Assembly: GCF_009830285.1 (NCBI RefSeq)
Contig: NZ_WUQX01000001.1
Span: 3,906,501-3,970,500 of the forward strand
Source of the DNA: Sporofaciens musculi
GTDB lineage: Bacteria > Bacillota > Clostridia > Lachnospirales > Lachnospiraceae
Reading direction: 5' to 3'
DNA length: 64,000 nucleotides
In this document: one piece after another, positions 7,250-15,559 of the stretch
Position numbering within the stretch: the stretch's first letter is position 1
How the letters are laid out: each line of letters starts with the position of its first letter
Notes under the pieces: model-generated
Told to the model about the DNA's origin: nothing
Databases searched by the model: none
The model's input: only the letters and a program-made list of their open reading frames with translations
Program-made: the position numbers and the translations under genes

Positions 7250-7699
7250 TTATATCTGCAGCTTGAAAATGGCCTTTTTAATCTTCTCTGAACCGTCCAC
7301 TGCCACCGCCGTACGGTGAGCGTCACTGGGATAACAGATTAGAAAATCCCCTTTCCCCAGTACCACAGAACCATTTTTTCCTCCCTCCATCGGCAGAAAA
7401 TCCTCCTCCGGCACGTAATCCTTTACATCCATATTCTGAATGAAATTCAAATCAATCTGCTCTGCGCCGTCCAGCATCAAATGAATATCCAGGTAATCCT
7501 TGTGAGCCTCCCAGAAACGTTTCTCTGCCTCAACAGTCTCATACTCCACTATGTTGACAAACAGACGTTTTCCGTCTATCTCATGGCTGCCCTTTTCATA
7601 TTTACTTAAATCATTCTCCTTGGCATAACGGAAGCACTCAAATACTCCGTCCTCCAGAAAAAAATATTCCTTAAGGTTCTGAATATTGCCGAATATCAT
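7250..7699 (-). CDS. YhcH/YjgK/YiaL-family protein (NanQ-like)
   Basis: A 149-residue cupin-like protein of the DUF386 family, with typical segments HKDYLDIHLMLDGAEQID and the C-terminal PSDAHRTAVAV, whose histidines would bind metal. E. coli YhcH (NanQ) belongs to the family and is reported to speed anomer conversion of sialic acid. Here it lies between the sialic acid symporter and nanK, which supports the same role in feeding the correct anomer to the lyase. The length is normal. The start at 7699 gives MIFGNIQNLKEYF. Confidence 0.88.
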   Translation of the reverse strand: MIFGNIQNLKEYFFLEDGVFECFRYAKENDLSKYEKGSHEIDGKRLFVNIVEYETVEAEKRFWEAHKDYLDIHLMLDGAEQIDLNFIQNMDVKDYVPEEDFLPMEGGKNGSVVLGKGDFLICYPSDAHRTAVAVDGSEKIKKAIFKLQI

Positions 7700-7754
7700 A
7701 CTCTTTTACTCCTTCTTGCATTAATATATTTCCTGGGTTAAATTCCTTCTTCAC

Positions 7755-7784
7755 GGCAGGACATGTATTCCCTTATGTCCTGCC
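7755..7784 (-). other. Intercistronic hairpin between symporter and yhcH
   Basis: A perfect 10-bp stem (GGCAGGACAT with ATGTCCTGCC) with a ten-base loop. No T-run follows on the minus strand, so full termination is unlikely. It may protect the upstream mRNA end or lower expression of the downstream genes. Confidence 0.55.
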
Positions 7785-7790
7785 TGTGAC

Positions 7791-9296
7791 CTAATTTTTA
7801 TAGATCGTCGTATAAGGAGCCGGTACGGAAGCGTCCCCCTTTGCTTTCCTGTAAATAATACTTGCCGGTATCCCCACTGCCAATGATACTGCAATAGAAA
7901 TCAGTGAGTAAGACCAAATGGACACCGCCTGCGCCGGAACAAAATACTTAATCCCCACCATAACCAGAGACGCCGCGATAAATGCCAACGTTGCCCCAAA
8001 CGTATTAGCCACCTTTGTAAACGCCCCCAAAATAAAGGTTCCGATTAAGATTCCAAGCACCAGTCCCATAAATCCGTTAAACCACTCGTATGCAGATTTA
8101 ACGCCGCCATTTGCAAGCACCATGGCTACCGCGATAGAAAAAATTCCCACAATCAGGGACACATACTGACCAATCTTCGTCTGTGTCTCAAAGCTTAACT
8201 CCTTCTTCGTCAAACGGGCCTGAATATCAAGCGTCCAGCTTGCAGCAACAGAGTTAAGACCTGTTGAGAGCGTAGACTGAGACGCCGCATAAATCGCCGC
8301 CAAAAGCAGTCCTGTGATACCTACAGGCAACTCAAAGGCAATGTAGGATGCGAAAATCTGGTCCTGAGCCGCTGCCGGCGGAAGTGCGTTCTGCTGGTAG
8401 AATACATACAGCCCTGTTCCAATCAGGTAAAACACGGTTGCAATAAAAATGGACAGCGCTCCGTTTGTCAGCATCATCTTATTTAATTTCTTTGTATCCG
8501 TCGTCGTCGTAAAACGCTGCACAATATCCTGACTTGACACATAAGAGCCCATCGTATTAAAACCAGCGCCCACAATTAAAATAAACACGCTGTCTTTGAA
8601 AATGTTAATGTTAAAAATCGGCTGATCTGTGGCAAGGAATTTATGCTCCGTCGTAAATGCAGAGAATACCGCTCCGATTCCTCCGTCAATATGTGCCAGA
8701 AGGAATACCAGTGAGAAGGTGACGCCAATCAGCAGCACAGAGCCTTGAATAAAGTCAGTCCAGAGTACAGATTTTAATCCCCCTGTGTACGAGTAGATAA
8801 TCGCAATCACTCCCATGATAATAATCAATATGTTTACGCTGATTCCTGTCAAGCTTCCTAATACCATACAGGGAAGATACATGATGATAGACATGCGCCC
8901 TACCTGGTACACAATGAACATCACAGCGCCCAGAACTCGAAGCCCTTTACTCCCGAATCTAAGCTCAAGATAATGATATGCTGTATCAATATCAAGCTTG
9001 CTGTAGATTGGCAGGAAAAATTTAATGGTCAGCGGAATGGCAAGCAGCATACCGAGCTGTGCAAACCACATAATCCAGGTTCCCGCATAGGAATTTCCCG
9101 CAAGAGATAAAAAGGAAATTGGGCTAAGCAGGGTGGCAAATATGGATACGGAGGTCACCCACCAAGGCACAGTTCCGTCGCCTTTAAAATATTCCTTCCC
9201 TTTCATATCCTTCTTTGCAAAATGAAGTCCGGCAAATAATACTGCTGCCAGATATACGATTAATATAACCAGATCTATTACTGTAAATCCTTGCAT
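7791..9296 (-). CDS. Sodium:solute symporter, probable sialic acid transporter
   Basis: A 501-residue membrane protein of the SSS family with about 13 hydrophobic segments. Visible family features are the N-terminal FAKKDMKGKEYFKGDGTVPWWVTSVS region (in part), the conserved YSYTGGLKSVLWTDFIQ, and ASQSTLSTGLNSVAASWT, which carries sodium-site serines. Members next to nanA in other bacteria import N-acetylneuraminate with Na+. The gene lies 23 bases after nanA and before yhcH, so sialic acid is the most likely substrate. No sialidase gene is seen here, so free sialic acid may come from other bacteria or from a gene outside the window. Confidence 0.88.
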   Translation of the reverse strand: MQGFTVIDLVILIVYLAAVLFAGLHFAKKDMKGKEYFKGDGTVPWWVTSVSIFATLLSPISFLSLAGNSYAGTWIMWFAQLGMLLAIPLTIKFFLPIYSKLDIDTAYHYLELRFGSKGLRVLGAVMFIVYQVGRMSIIMYLPCMVLGSLTGISVNILIIIMGVIAIIYSYTGGLKSVLWTDFIQGSVLLIGVTFSLVFLLAHIDGGIGAVFSAFTTEHKFLATDQPIFNINIFKDSVFILIVGAGFNTMGSYVSSQDIVQRFTTTTDTKKLNKMMLTNGALSIFIATVFYLIGTGLYVFYQQNALPPAAAQDQIFASYIAFELPVGITGLLLAAIYAASQSTLSTGLNSVAASWTLDIQARLTKKELSFETQTKIGQYVSLIVGIFSIAVAMVLANGGVKSAYEWFNGFMGLVLGILIGTFILGAFTKVANTFGATLAFIAASLVMVGIKYFVPAQAVSIWSYSLISIAVSLAVGIPASIIYRKAKGDASVPAPYTTIYKN

Positions 9297-9319
9297 TTTT
9301 TATCCTCCATCCAACTTTT

Positions 9320-10240
9320 TCAGACTTGATACTTCTCCTTTGTATCACGAATCATCTGTGCAGCTTCTTTCACAATTTCCATGTCACTCTTAACCAGCGA
9401 CGGCAGCGGTTCTCTTACTCCTCCGAGCTCAAGACCTTCATTCATCTTTAAGACTTCTTTGATGACCCCGTACATATTTCCATGTGCTGAACACATTTTA
9501 TAGATAATCTCATTAACATCATATTGGAGTTTTCTTGCCTCTGTCATCTTGTTTGACTTCACATATTCCTCAAGCTTAAGGAACAGCTTGGGCATTGCTC
9601 CATAGGTTCCGCCGATACCTCCCTCTGCCCCAATCGCAAGACCGCTGATAAACTGCTCGTCCGGTCCGTTAAATATAATGTAATCATCGCCTGCCGCCTG
9701 TTTAAACATCTGAATATCCTGCACTGGCATGGAGGAATTCTTTACGCCGATGACTTTTGGATTCTTGCGCATTTCCTCGAACAAGCCCATGGTCAGGGCT
9801 ACGCCCGCAAGCTGAGGAATGTTGTAGATTACAAAATCTGTATCCGGCGCAGCTAAACTTATGTCGTTCCAGTATTTCGCAATCCCATACTCCGGCAGCC
9901 GGAAATAGATTGGCGGAATAGCAGCGATCGCATCCACTCCCAGGCTTTGGGCATGTCTGGCAAGCTCCATACTGTCCTTAGTATTGTTACATGCCACATG
10001 TGCAATGATTGTCAGCTTTCCTTCTGCCGCTTCCATGACATTTTGAAGAACAAGCTTCCGGTCCTCCACGCTCTGATAGATACATTCTCCGGAGGAACCG
10101 TTTACATAAAGTCCCTTCACTCCTTGTTCTACAAAATATTTGGTCAAAGCCTGCACTCCCTTGGGACTAATATTGCCCTCCTTGTCATAACATGCATAAA
10201 ATGCGGGGATTACTCCTTTATACTTAGTTAAATCTCTCAT
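9320..10240 (-). CDS. nanA: N-acetylneuraminate lyase
   Basis: A 306-residue TIM-barrel aldolase of the DapA/NanA family that splits sialic acid into ManNAc and pyruvate. The family signature GSSGE is at about residues 48-52, the active-site tyrosine is in FVIYNIPQLAG near residue 137, and the Schiff-base lysine is in VIGVKNSSM near residue 164. The surrounding nanE, nanK, yhcH and symporter genes support NanA over dihydrodipicolinate synthase. The start at 10240 gives MRDLTKYKGVIPAFY. Confidence 0.93.
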   Translation of the reverse strand: MRDLTKYKGVIPAFYACYDKEGNISPKGVQALTKYFVEQGVKGLYVNGSSGECIYQSVEDRKLVLQNVMEAAEGKLTIIAHVACNNTKDSMELARHAQSLGVDAIAAIPPIYFRLPEYGIAKYWNDISLAAPDTDFVIYNIPQLAGVALTMGLFEEMRKNPKVIGVKNSSMPVQDIQMFKQAAGDDYIIFNGPDEQFISGLAIGAEGGIGGTYGAMPKLFLKLEEYVKSNKMTEARKLQYDVNEIIYKMCSAHGNMYGVIKEVLKMNEGLELGGVREPLPSLVKSDMEIVKEAAQMIRDTKEKYQV

Positions 10241-10271
10241 TGCTTCTTCTCCTTTTCTTTCTTTTTGAGCC

Positions 10272-10961
10272 TTATTTTGCCATACCTTCTACAAATGCTT
10301 TTGTGATTAGCTGCGGTCTTGTAATGATGGAGCCTACTACCACACAGAATGCCCCAAGCTCAATAACCCGTTTTGCTTTTGCCGGCGTATCAATATTGCC
10401 TTCTGCGATCACCCGATGTTTTACCTGCGCCAGTATCTTTCTGATAATCTCAAAATCATTTGCCTCAATACGATCCCCTCTGCTCTGTTCGGTATACCCG
10501 ACCATTGTTGTCCCGATAAAGTCAAATCCAAGCTCGTCCGCATGAACCGCCTCCTCAATGGTGGAACAATCTGCCATCAAAAGCTGGTTCGGATACCGTT
10601 CCTTCACCTGCCCGAAAAATTCGTCAAGTGTGAGCTTTCCAGGTCTCAAGCCTTTGGTGGCATCCATGGCGATAATCTCAGGCTCTACTTCCATTAACTC
10701 GTGAATTTCCTTCATCGTGGGGGTGATGTATATGCCGCTGTCCTCGTAATCACGCTTAACAATCCCGATGATAGGGAGGGTCGTCTGTGATTGTATTTCA
10801 CGAATATCCTCCTTGGTGTTTGCCCGTATTCCTGCTGCCCCGCCCTGCTTCGCCGCCAGCGCCATCCTTCCCATGATAAAAGATGAGTGAAGAGGCTCTT
10901 CTGGCAATGCCTGGCATGATACCACCAGCTTTCCTTTTAGTTGTTCTATACATTCCTCCAT
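10272..10961 (-). CDS. nanE: N-acetylmannosamine-6-phosphate 2-epimerase
   Basis: Converts ManNAc-6-P to GlcNAc-6-P, the substrate of NagA. The product has 229 residues and a TIM-barrel fold. Visible motifs are VVSCQALPEEPLHS at the N-terminus, KRDYEDSGIYITPT, the strand VIAEGNIDTPAKAKR and the phosphate-binding VVVGSIITRPQLIT. The start at 10961 was chosen because GGAAAGGAG lies at normal spacing; an in-frame start 39 bases upstream has no such signal. It is the first gene of the nan operon, behind a good promoter and a palindromic operator candidate. Confidence 0.95.
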   Translation of the reverse strand: MEECIEQLKGKLVVSCQALPEEPLHSSFIMGRMALAAKQGGAAGIRANTKEDIREIQSQTTLPIIGIVKRDYEDSGIYITPTMKEIHELMEVEPEIIAMDATKGLRPGKLTLDEFFGQVKERYPNQLLMADCSTIEEAVHADELGFDFIGTTMVGYTEQSRGDRIEANDFEIIRKILAQVKHRVIAEGNIDTPAKAKRVIELGAFCVVVGSIITRPQLITKAFVEGMAK

Positions 10962-11002
10962 ACTTTTCTCCTTTCCTGTGTGTTTCCTTGTTTCTGCCAC
11001 TC

Positions 11003-11031
11003 AGTATACCCACAGTTGATTTTATTTTCAA
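11003..11031 (-). promoter_or_regulatory. nan operon promoter
   Basis: On the minus strand -35 TTGAAA (11026-11031), a 17-base spacer and a good -10 TATACT (11003-11008). It lies 42 bases upstream of the nanE start codon. Confidence 0.75.
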
Positions 11032-11044
11032 TAGTTTCGGAATG

Positions 11045-11074
11045 TTTTGAAACTTCTTTCAAAATTTTCAAAAC
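11045..11074. promoter_or_regulatory. Candidate operator of the nan operon
   Basis: A perfect inverted repeat TTTTGAAA-cttc-TTTCAAAA at 11045-11064, with a third half-site TTTCAAAAC at 11066-11074. It is centred about 26 bases upstream of the -35 box. It is the only clear palindrome close to the promoter and is the likely binding site of the RpiR-type regulator in the operon. The position upstream of -35 would suit activation, but repression is not excluded. Confidence 0.5.
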
Positions 11075-11154
11075 AGACCATTTCTTTAGGTTGATTTTAT
11101 AGGATTTTTTGGTAATATTGCACAATTATAAGTTACTTCTTTCCATCTATGAAA

Positions 11155-11193
11155 GTACCCTCAACGTACTTACTTGAAATACATTGAGGGTAC
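11155..11193 (-). other. Hairpin upstream of the nan promoter
   Basis: A 14-bp stem (11155-11168 with 11180-11193) that is complete only as RNA of the minus strand, where the single mismatch becomes a G-U pair. There is no T-run. It lies between the lgt terminator hairpin and the nan promoter, in a 370-base stretch without genes. Confidence 0.45.
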
Positions 11194-11207
11194 CTTAGTT
11201 ATTTGTA

Positions 11208-11299
11208 ATTTGCAAAAAAATATACGTAAGAGGGACTGTCAGGTGTACATTCATGTTTACATCAAAATACACCTGACAGTCCCTCTTACGTATATTTTT
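11208..11299 (-). terminator. Very long terminator hairpin after lgt
   Basis: A perfect 32-bp inverted repeat (11216-11247 with 11268-11299) around a 20-base loop. On the minus strand it lies about 30 bases after the lgt stop and ends in seven Ts, so it should act as the terminator of the lgt/ychF transcript. A perfect stem of this length is far longer than usual and may be the remains of a small palindromic repeat element. Confidence 0.75.
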
Positions 11300-11330
11300 A
11301 AAGCTTGAAATTTTTGTAATATACAAAGAC

Positions 11331-12191
11331 TTAGTCAAAATATCTTTCCTTATGCCAGTGATACAAAATGAGAAGCACCGATGCCGCCACCAACACTCCT
11401 GCTAAAAGCTGCGATACCGGAAGCCCAATCCCAGGAAGCAGAAGCTGGTCCGTACGAAGCCTTTCAATCCAGAAACGCCCGAAGCCGTACCCTGCCAAAT
11501 AAATCAGAAATATCTCGCCGTTGAATTTCTTATGCTTGCGGTACAAAAGCAGAAGAATCAGAATCAGCAGACACCACAAGGACTCATAGAGAAATGTAGG
11601 ATGTGCCTGAATATAGGATACCCCGTCCTCTGTCTCCATATGCTTACGCATAAGCTCAGTAATGTCTGAGCCCCGAACCGCGTCCACAGGCAGCCGCATG
11701 GCAAGAAGTCCGTCCGTATATTCCCCGAATGCTTCGCGGTTGAAGAAATTCCCCCACCGTCCAATCATCTGGCCTGCCACCAGTCCCAGCACCGCTGTAT
11801 CCAGAAGCAGCGGCGCGGACAGATGCTTTTTATTGGCGAATACGAATACAGTTATGACTGCTGCAATCACTCCTCCGTAGATTGCAAGCCCGCCCTGGCG
11901 AATATTAAAAATACTAAGCAGATGATCCTTATACATATCCCAGGAAAAGATTACATAATAAATCCTCGCCCCGATAATCGCAAATATTACAGCATAAATT
12001 GCCAGGTCATAGTAATCCTCCGGATTCTGCTTTGTCCGCTTTGCCTCCAATGCTGCAATCAGAATCCCCACCAAGATTCCGAGTCCAATAATCATACCGT
12101 AATAGGCAATGTCAAACCCAAATACCGTTATATGGTCGCCAACCGATTTCAGATGAATTCCGATATTTGGAAAATCTATAGTTCTGTGCAT
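11331..12191 (-). CDS. lgt: Prolipoprotein diacylglyceryl transferase
   Basis: Membrane enzyme that transfers diacylglycerol from phosphatidylglycerol to the lipobox cysteine of prelipoproteins. The product has 286 residues and about seven membrane segments. The family motif RQGGLAIYGGVIAAV near residue 97 and the signature GRWGNFFNREAFGEYT near residue 144 are intact. It follows ychF by 17 bases, probably in the same transcript. A lipoprotein signal peptidase gene (lspA) near 42 kb and a lipoprotein solute-binding protein at 35.5 kb are other parts of the lipoprotein system in this window. Confidence 0.96.
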   Translation of the reverse strand: MHRTIDFPNIGIHLKSVGDHITVFGFDIAYYGMIIGLGILVGILIAALEAKRTKQNPEDYYDLAIYAVIFAIIGARIYYVIFSWDMYKDHLLSIFNIRQGGLAIYGGVIAAVITVFVFANKKHLSAPLLLDTAVLGLVAGQMIGRWGNFFNREAFGEYTDGLLAMRLPVDAVRGSDITELMRKHMETEDGVSYIQAHPTFLYESLWCLLILILLLLYRKHKKFNGEIFLIYLAGYGFGRFWIERLRTDQLLLPGIGLPVSQLLAGVLVAASVLLILYHWHKERYFD

Positions 12192-12208
12192 GTTTCCAGT
12201 CTTCCTTC

Positions 12209-13309
12209 CTATACATTAAACCTAAACAGCATAATGTCCCCGTCCTTCACAACGTAGTCCTTTCCTTCCAGCCTGATAAGCCCCTTCTCTTTCGCTGCGC
12301 TGTGGCTTCCACACTCCCTCAAGTCGTCATAGGATACCACCTCTGCACGGATAAAGCCCCTCTCAAAATCAGAATGAATCTTTCCCGCCGCCTGAGGGGC
12401 TTTGGTTCCTTCTGTTATAGTCCATGCACGTACCTCTGGTTCTCCCGCTGTCAGGTAACTAATCAGCCCCAGCAGACGATAGCTTGCCTTAATCAGCTTC
12501 TCAAGTCCTGACTCGGATAGGCCAAGGTCCTCCAGAAACATCTTCTTTTCATCGTCCTCAAGCTCTGCAATCTCCTGCTCAATCTGTGCGCAGACCACAA
12601 AAACCTCACTTAGCTCCTCTTTTGCATATTCACGGACAGCCTGTACACCTCCATTAGAAGCGCCGTCATCTGCCAAGTCATCCTCTGTCACATTTGCAGC
12701 GTAAATCACAGGCTTATAGGTCAAAAGATTATAGCCCGAAAGCCATGCCGTTTCTTCCTCATCGTCTACGCCGGCAAATGTTTTTGCAAGCTTTCCTTCC
12801 TCCAGATGCGCCTTAATCTTCTCTAACAGCGCTAACTCCTTGGCTGCCCCCTTGTCATTCCTGGCCATCTTTACCGTCTTGGATATCCTTCGCTCAAGTA
12901 TCTCCAAATCGGAAAAAATCAACTCCAGGTTAATGGTCTCGATGTCGCGGAGTGGATTGATACTTCCGTCCACATGGACAATATTGCTGTCCTCAAAACA
13001 TCTGACTACATGGACAATGGCATCCACCTCTCGAATATTGGCCAAAAATTGGTTCCCAAGTCCCTCACCCTTGGAAGCACCCTTCACCAACCCTGCGATA
13101 TCTACAAATTCAATAGCAGCCGGAATAATCTTCTTTGTGTGATACATCTCGCCCAGCACCCCAAGCCTCTCGTCCGGCACAGTGACCACTCCCACGTTAG
13201 GGTCAATGGTACAGAACGGATAATTGGCCGACTCTGCACCCGCCTTAGTCAGCGAATTGAACAGCGTACTTTTTCCTACATTGGGTAATCCCACAATCCC
13301 TAGTTTCAT
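12209..13309 (-). CDS. ychF: Redox-regulated ATPase YchF (Obg family)
   Basis: A 366-residue P-loop protein of the OBG group that prefers ATP over GTP. Motifs: Walker [10 protein letters not shown] at residues 6-14, the DxxG motif [17 protein letters not shown] near residue 69, and the specificity motif where GTPases have NKxD but YchF has NVTE-like sequence (AANVTEDD near 202). The C-terminal TGS-like domain (about 280-366) ends in the family signature [12 protein letters not shown]. It is linked to ribosome function and the oxidative stress response in other bacteria. It lies 33 bases after thiN. Confidence 0.95.
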   Translation of the reverse strand: MKLGIVGLPNVGKSTLFNSLTKAGAESANYPFCTIDPNVGVVTVPDERLGVLGEMYHTKKIIPAAIEFVDIAGLVKGASKGEGLGNQFLANIREVDAIVHVVRCFEDSNIVHVDGSINPLRDIETINLELIFSDLEILERRISKTVKMARNDKGAAKELALLEKIKAHLEEGKLAKTFAGVDDEEETAWLSGYNLLTYKPVIYAANVTEDDLADDGASNGGVQAVREYAKEELSEVFVVCAQIEQEIAELEDDEKKMFLEDLGLSESGLEKLIKASYRLLGLISYLTAGEPEVRAWTITEGTKAPQAAGKIHSDFERGFIRAEVVSYDDLRECGSHSAAKEKGLIRLEGKDYVVKDGDIMLFRFNV

Positions 13310-13342
13310 TTTTCAATACTCTCCTATATAATCTTATCTTCT

Positions 13343-14014
13343 CTATTCTTCCTTATCCCGTGTCTCCATCAAAATCACCTTTCCCGACATGAAGCTGATT
13401 ACAGCCTCATCCGAGTCCTCTGCAATCTGGTTGCTCACACACAGACTATTATACGGCGTCAGCGTATGGTTTTTAAGGGGATATTTTGCGCCGCTGATAT
13501 TGAAGCCAAACACATCTTCTCCAAAGGGAAATACGGAAAAATACGTTCCAAAGGCCTCATCTCTCCGGATATAAGTTTCCCCGTCCCCTATAATGGTAAT
13601 CATATTCTGACTGTCAAGAATCTTCGCGTCTATCCCTGCCTTAAAAGGAATCATAAGACTCTGGACATTGGCCCAGAGATGGTCAACCCTGCCTCCGGTA
13701 GCGCCAAGGATTAACATCTCACGGCTCCCTAACGTCATGGCGAGCCTGATTGCAATCTCCGTATCAGAGGCGTCCTTAACCGGATTATACTCCCGCACAG
13801 GAACATTCGTTTCATTCTTATAATAATCTCGAATCTCCTCCTTCGTGCTGTCAAAATCACCTACGATATAATCCGGCATAATCTGATGATAATACAGGAA
13901 CTCTACCCCTCTGTCTACCCCGATTACACATCTGTCCTCCTTATCATTCAGGACTGACAGTGTCAACGCCTCGTCAAGCTCTCCACCGCTGATTATGATA
14001 CTTCTCTTACTCAT
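13343..14014 (-). CDS. thiN: Thiamine pyrophosphokinase
   Basis: Transfers pyrophosphate from ATP to thiamine to give thiamine diphosphate. The product has 223 residues. Family motifs are IGVDRGVEFL near residue 33, the metal-binding VGDFDSTKEE near 52, PVKDASDTEIA near 78 and GATGGRVDHLWANVQSL near 105. It overlaps the end of rpe by 8 bases, as in other Firmicute rsgA-rpe-thiN clusters. The context is purely operonic; no thiamine riboswitch is seen. Confidence 0.93.
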   Translation of the reverse strand: MSKRSIIISGGELDEALTLSVLNDKEDRCVIGVDRGVEFLYYHQIMPDYIVGDFDSTKEEIRDYYKNETNVPVREYNPVKDASDTEIAIRLAMTLGSREMLILGATGGRVDHLWANVQSLMIPFKAGIDAKILDSQNMITIIGDGETYIRRDEAFGTYFSVFPFGEDVFGFNISGAKYPLKNHTLTPYNSLCVSNQIAEDSDEAVISFMSGKVILMETRDKEE

Positions 14015-14669
14015 ATTCTCTCAATATCTCCATAAAATCACTCGTGTTCTTCTCTGGATCTCCTCCGAATACAGCAGACCCCGCTACAATAACATTGGCT
14101 CCCGCGTCAAGCACCTGACGGACATTGGTAAGATAGATTCCACCGTCCACCTCAATATCCACTGAAAGTCCCTGTTCCTCTATCATCTGACGGATACTTC
14201 TAATCTTATCCAGTGATTCCGGAATAAACTTCTGTCCGCCAAATCCCGGATGAACACCCATAACCAGTATCATATCCACATCCTTCAGATAAGGCTCTAC
14301 CGCCAAAGCTTCCGTCTCCGGACAGATGGACAGTCCTGTCTTCAACCCACAGGAATGTATCTTCTCTATGGTGGCCTTCACATCCTCACATGCCTCAAGA
14401 TGAATCGTCACCAAATCGGCGCCGGCTTTTTTGAAATCTTCAATATACCGGATCGGCTCTTGCACCATCAAGTGTACATCCATCACCTGTCCAGTCAAAC
14501 CCTGAATGGACGCAAGCACCGGCATACCAAAGGAAATGCTCGGCACGAACATTCCATCCATCACATCAAAATGAAGATATGCAGCACCATGCTGCTCTGT
14601 CTTTTTGATCTCCCTGCCCAGCTCCTTGAAGTCTGCCGCCAAAATTGACGGTGCCAATATGTAGTCCAT
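14007..14669 (-). CDS. rpe: Ribulose-phosphate 3-epimerase
   Basis: Interconverts ribulose-5-P and xylulose-5-P in the pentose phosphate pathway. The TIM-barrel product of about 220 residues shows APSILAADF at the N-terminus, the metal-binding HFDVMDGMFVPSISFG, DVHLMVQEP, MGVHPGFGGQKFIPE with the catalytic histidine region, and DIEVDGGIYLTN. The start was placed at the ATG ending at 14669, because GGAGG is eight bases upstream; the TTG six bases earlier is less well placed. It begins 2 bases after the rsgA stop codon and overlaps thiN by 8. Confidence 0.95.
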   Translation of the reverse strand: MDYILAPSILAADFKELGREIKKTEQHGAAYLHFDVMDGMFVPSISFGMPVLASIQGLTGQVMDVHLMVQEPIRYIEDFKKAGADLVTIHLEACEDVKATIEKIHSCGLKTGLSICPETEALAVEPYLKDVDMILVMGVHPGFGGQKFIPESLDKIRSIRQMIEEQGLSVDIEVDGGIYLTNVRQVLDAGANVIVAGSAVFGGDPEKNTSDFMEILREYE

Positions 14670-14671
14670 AT

Positions 14672-15550
14672 TCAATACCTCCTTCTATTCTTCAACTCTT
14701 TGTACATCTCTATATAACTCCGATACCGAATGGAATGGATTCTTCCATCCTCCACCGCCTCTTTCACCATACATCCAGGTTCATGCACATGGTCGCATCC
14801 CTGAAAACGGCATGTTCCCTCATATTCGATGAATTCCGGAAAATACTTCTTAAGCTCTTCCTTCTCAAAATCATTGACATACAGCGAGCTAAATCCCGGC
14901 GTATCCATAATATAGGAAGCTTTGTCTATGGGAAATAACTCCGAGTGTCTGGTTGTATGCTTGCCCCTCTCAATCTTCCGACTGATGGAGCCAGTCTCCA
15001 TATTCGCCGTCGGCGTAAGCACATTAATTAGCGAAGACTTCCCTACACCGGAAGGACCGGCTATGGCCGTAGTCTTTCCTTCTAAAATCGTTCTGACATA
15101 GTCTATATTCTTCCCTTCCAGAGCACTTGTAAATACCAGAGGATAACCACACTTTTCATATATTGCCTGAAGTTCTTTAATCTGTTCTTCTTTCGCAATG
15201 TCTGCTTTATTAAAACACAAGACCACTGGAATCCCTTTTCTCTCCATCATCACCAGAAAACGATCCAGCAAGTTATAATGGGGAGTCGGACGAAGTACGG
15301 CAAATAGCACCAATGCCTGGTCAATATTGGCAACTGCCGGACGTACCAGCTCATTCTCTCTCGGAAATATATGGATAATATTCCCCTGCTTTTCTGCCTC
15401 CTTTAACACTTCAATCTCTACATTGTCTCCAACCAGAGGTTTAACCTTCTCTTTACGAAATATTCCTTTTGCCTTACATTCATAAACACCGGATTCTACT
15501 ACATGTACGTAGTAGAATCCGGCAATTCCTTTCACAATCTTCCCCTGCAT
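14672..15550 (-). CDS. rsgA: Ribosome small-subunit GTPase RsgA
   Basis: Late 30S assembly GTPase with circularly permuted G motifs. In the 292-residue product the order is an N-terminal OB fold (about 1-68), G4 CFNKAD near residue 118, G5 TSA, then Walker A GPSGVGKSSLINVL near 168 and DTPGFSS near 215, followed by a zinc knuckle (CRFQGCDHVHEPGC near 243). It lies 9 bases after prkC. The pairing with the prkC/prpC kinase-phosphatase genes is standard in Firmicutes, and RsgA (CpgA) is a known PrkC substrate in Bacillus. Confidence 0.96.
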   Translation of the reverse strand: MQGKIVKGIAGFYYVHVVESGVYECKAKGIFRKEKVKPLVGDNVEIEVLKEAEKQGNIIHIFPRENELVRPAVANIDQALVLFAVLRPTPHYNLLDRFLVMMERKGIPVVLCFNKADIAKEEQIKELQAIYEKCGYPLVFTSALEGKNIDYVRTILEGKTTAIAGPSGVGKSSLINVLTPTANMETGSISRKIERGKHTTRHSELFPIDKASYIMDTPGFSSLYVNDFEKEELKKYFPEFIEYEGTCRFQGCDHVHEPGCMVKEAVEDGRIHSIRYRSYIEMYKELKNRRRY

Positions 15551-15559
15551 AAGCTTCCT

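Noticed and set aside
9320..10240. Dihydrodipicolinate synthase (dapA)
   Set aside because: The family is shared, but the gene sits between nanE and a sialic acid symporter, so NanA is far more likely.
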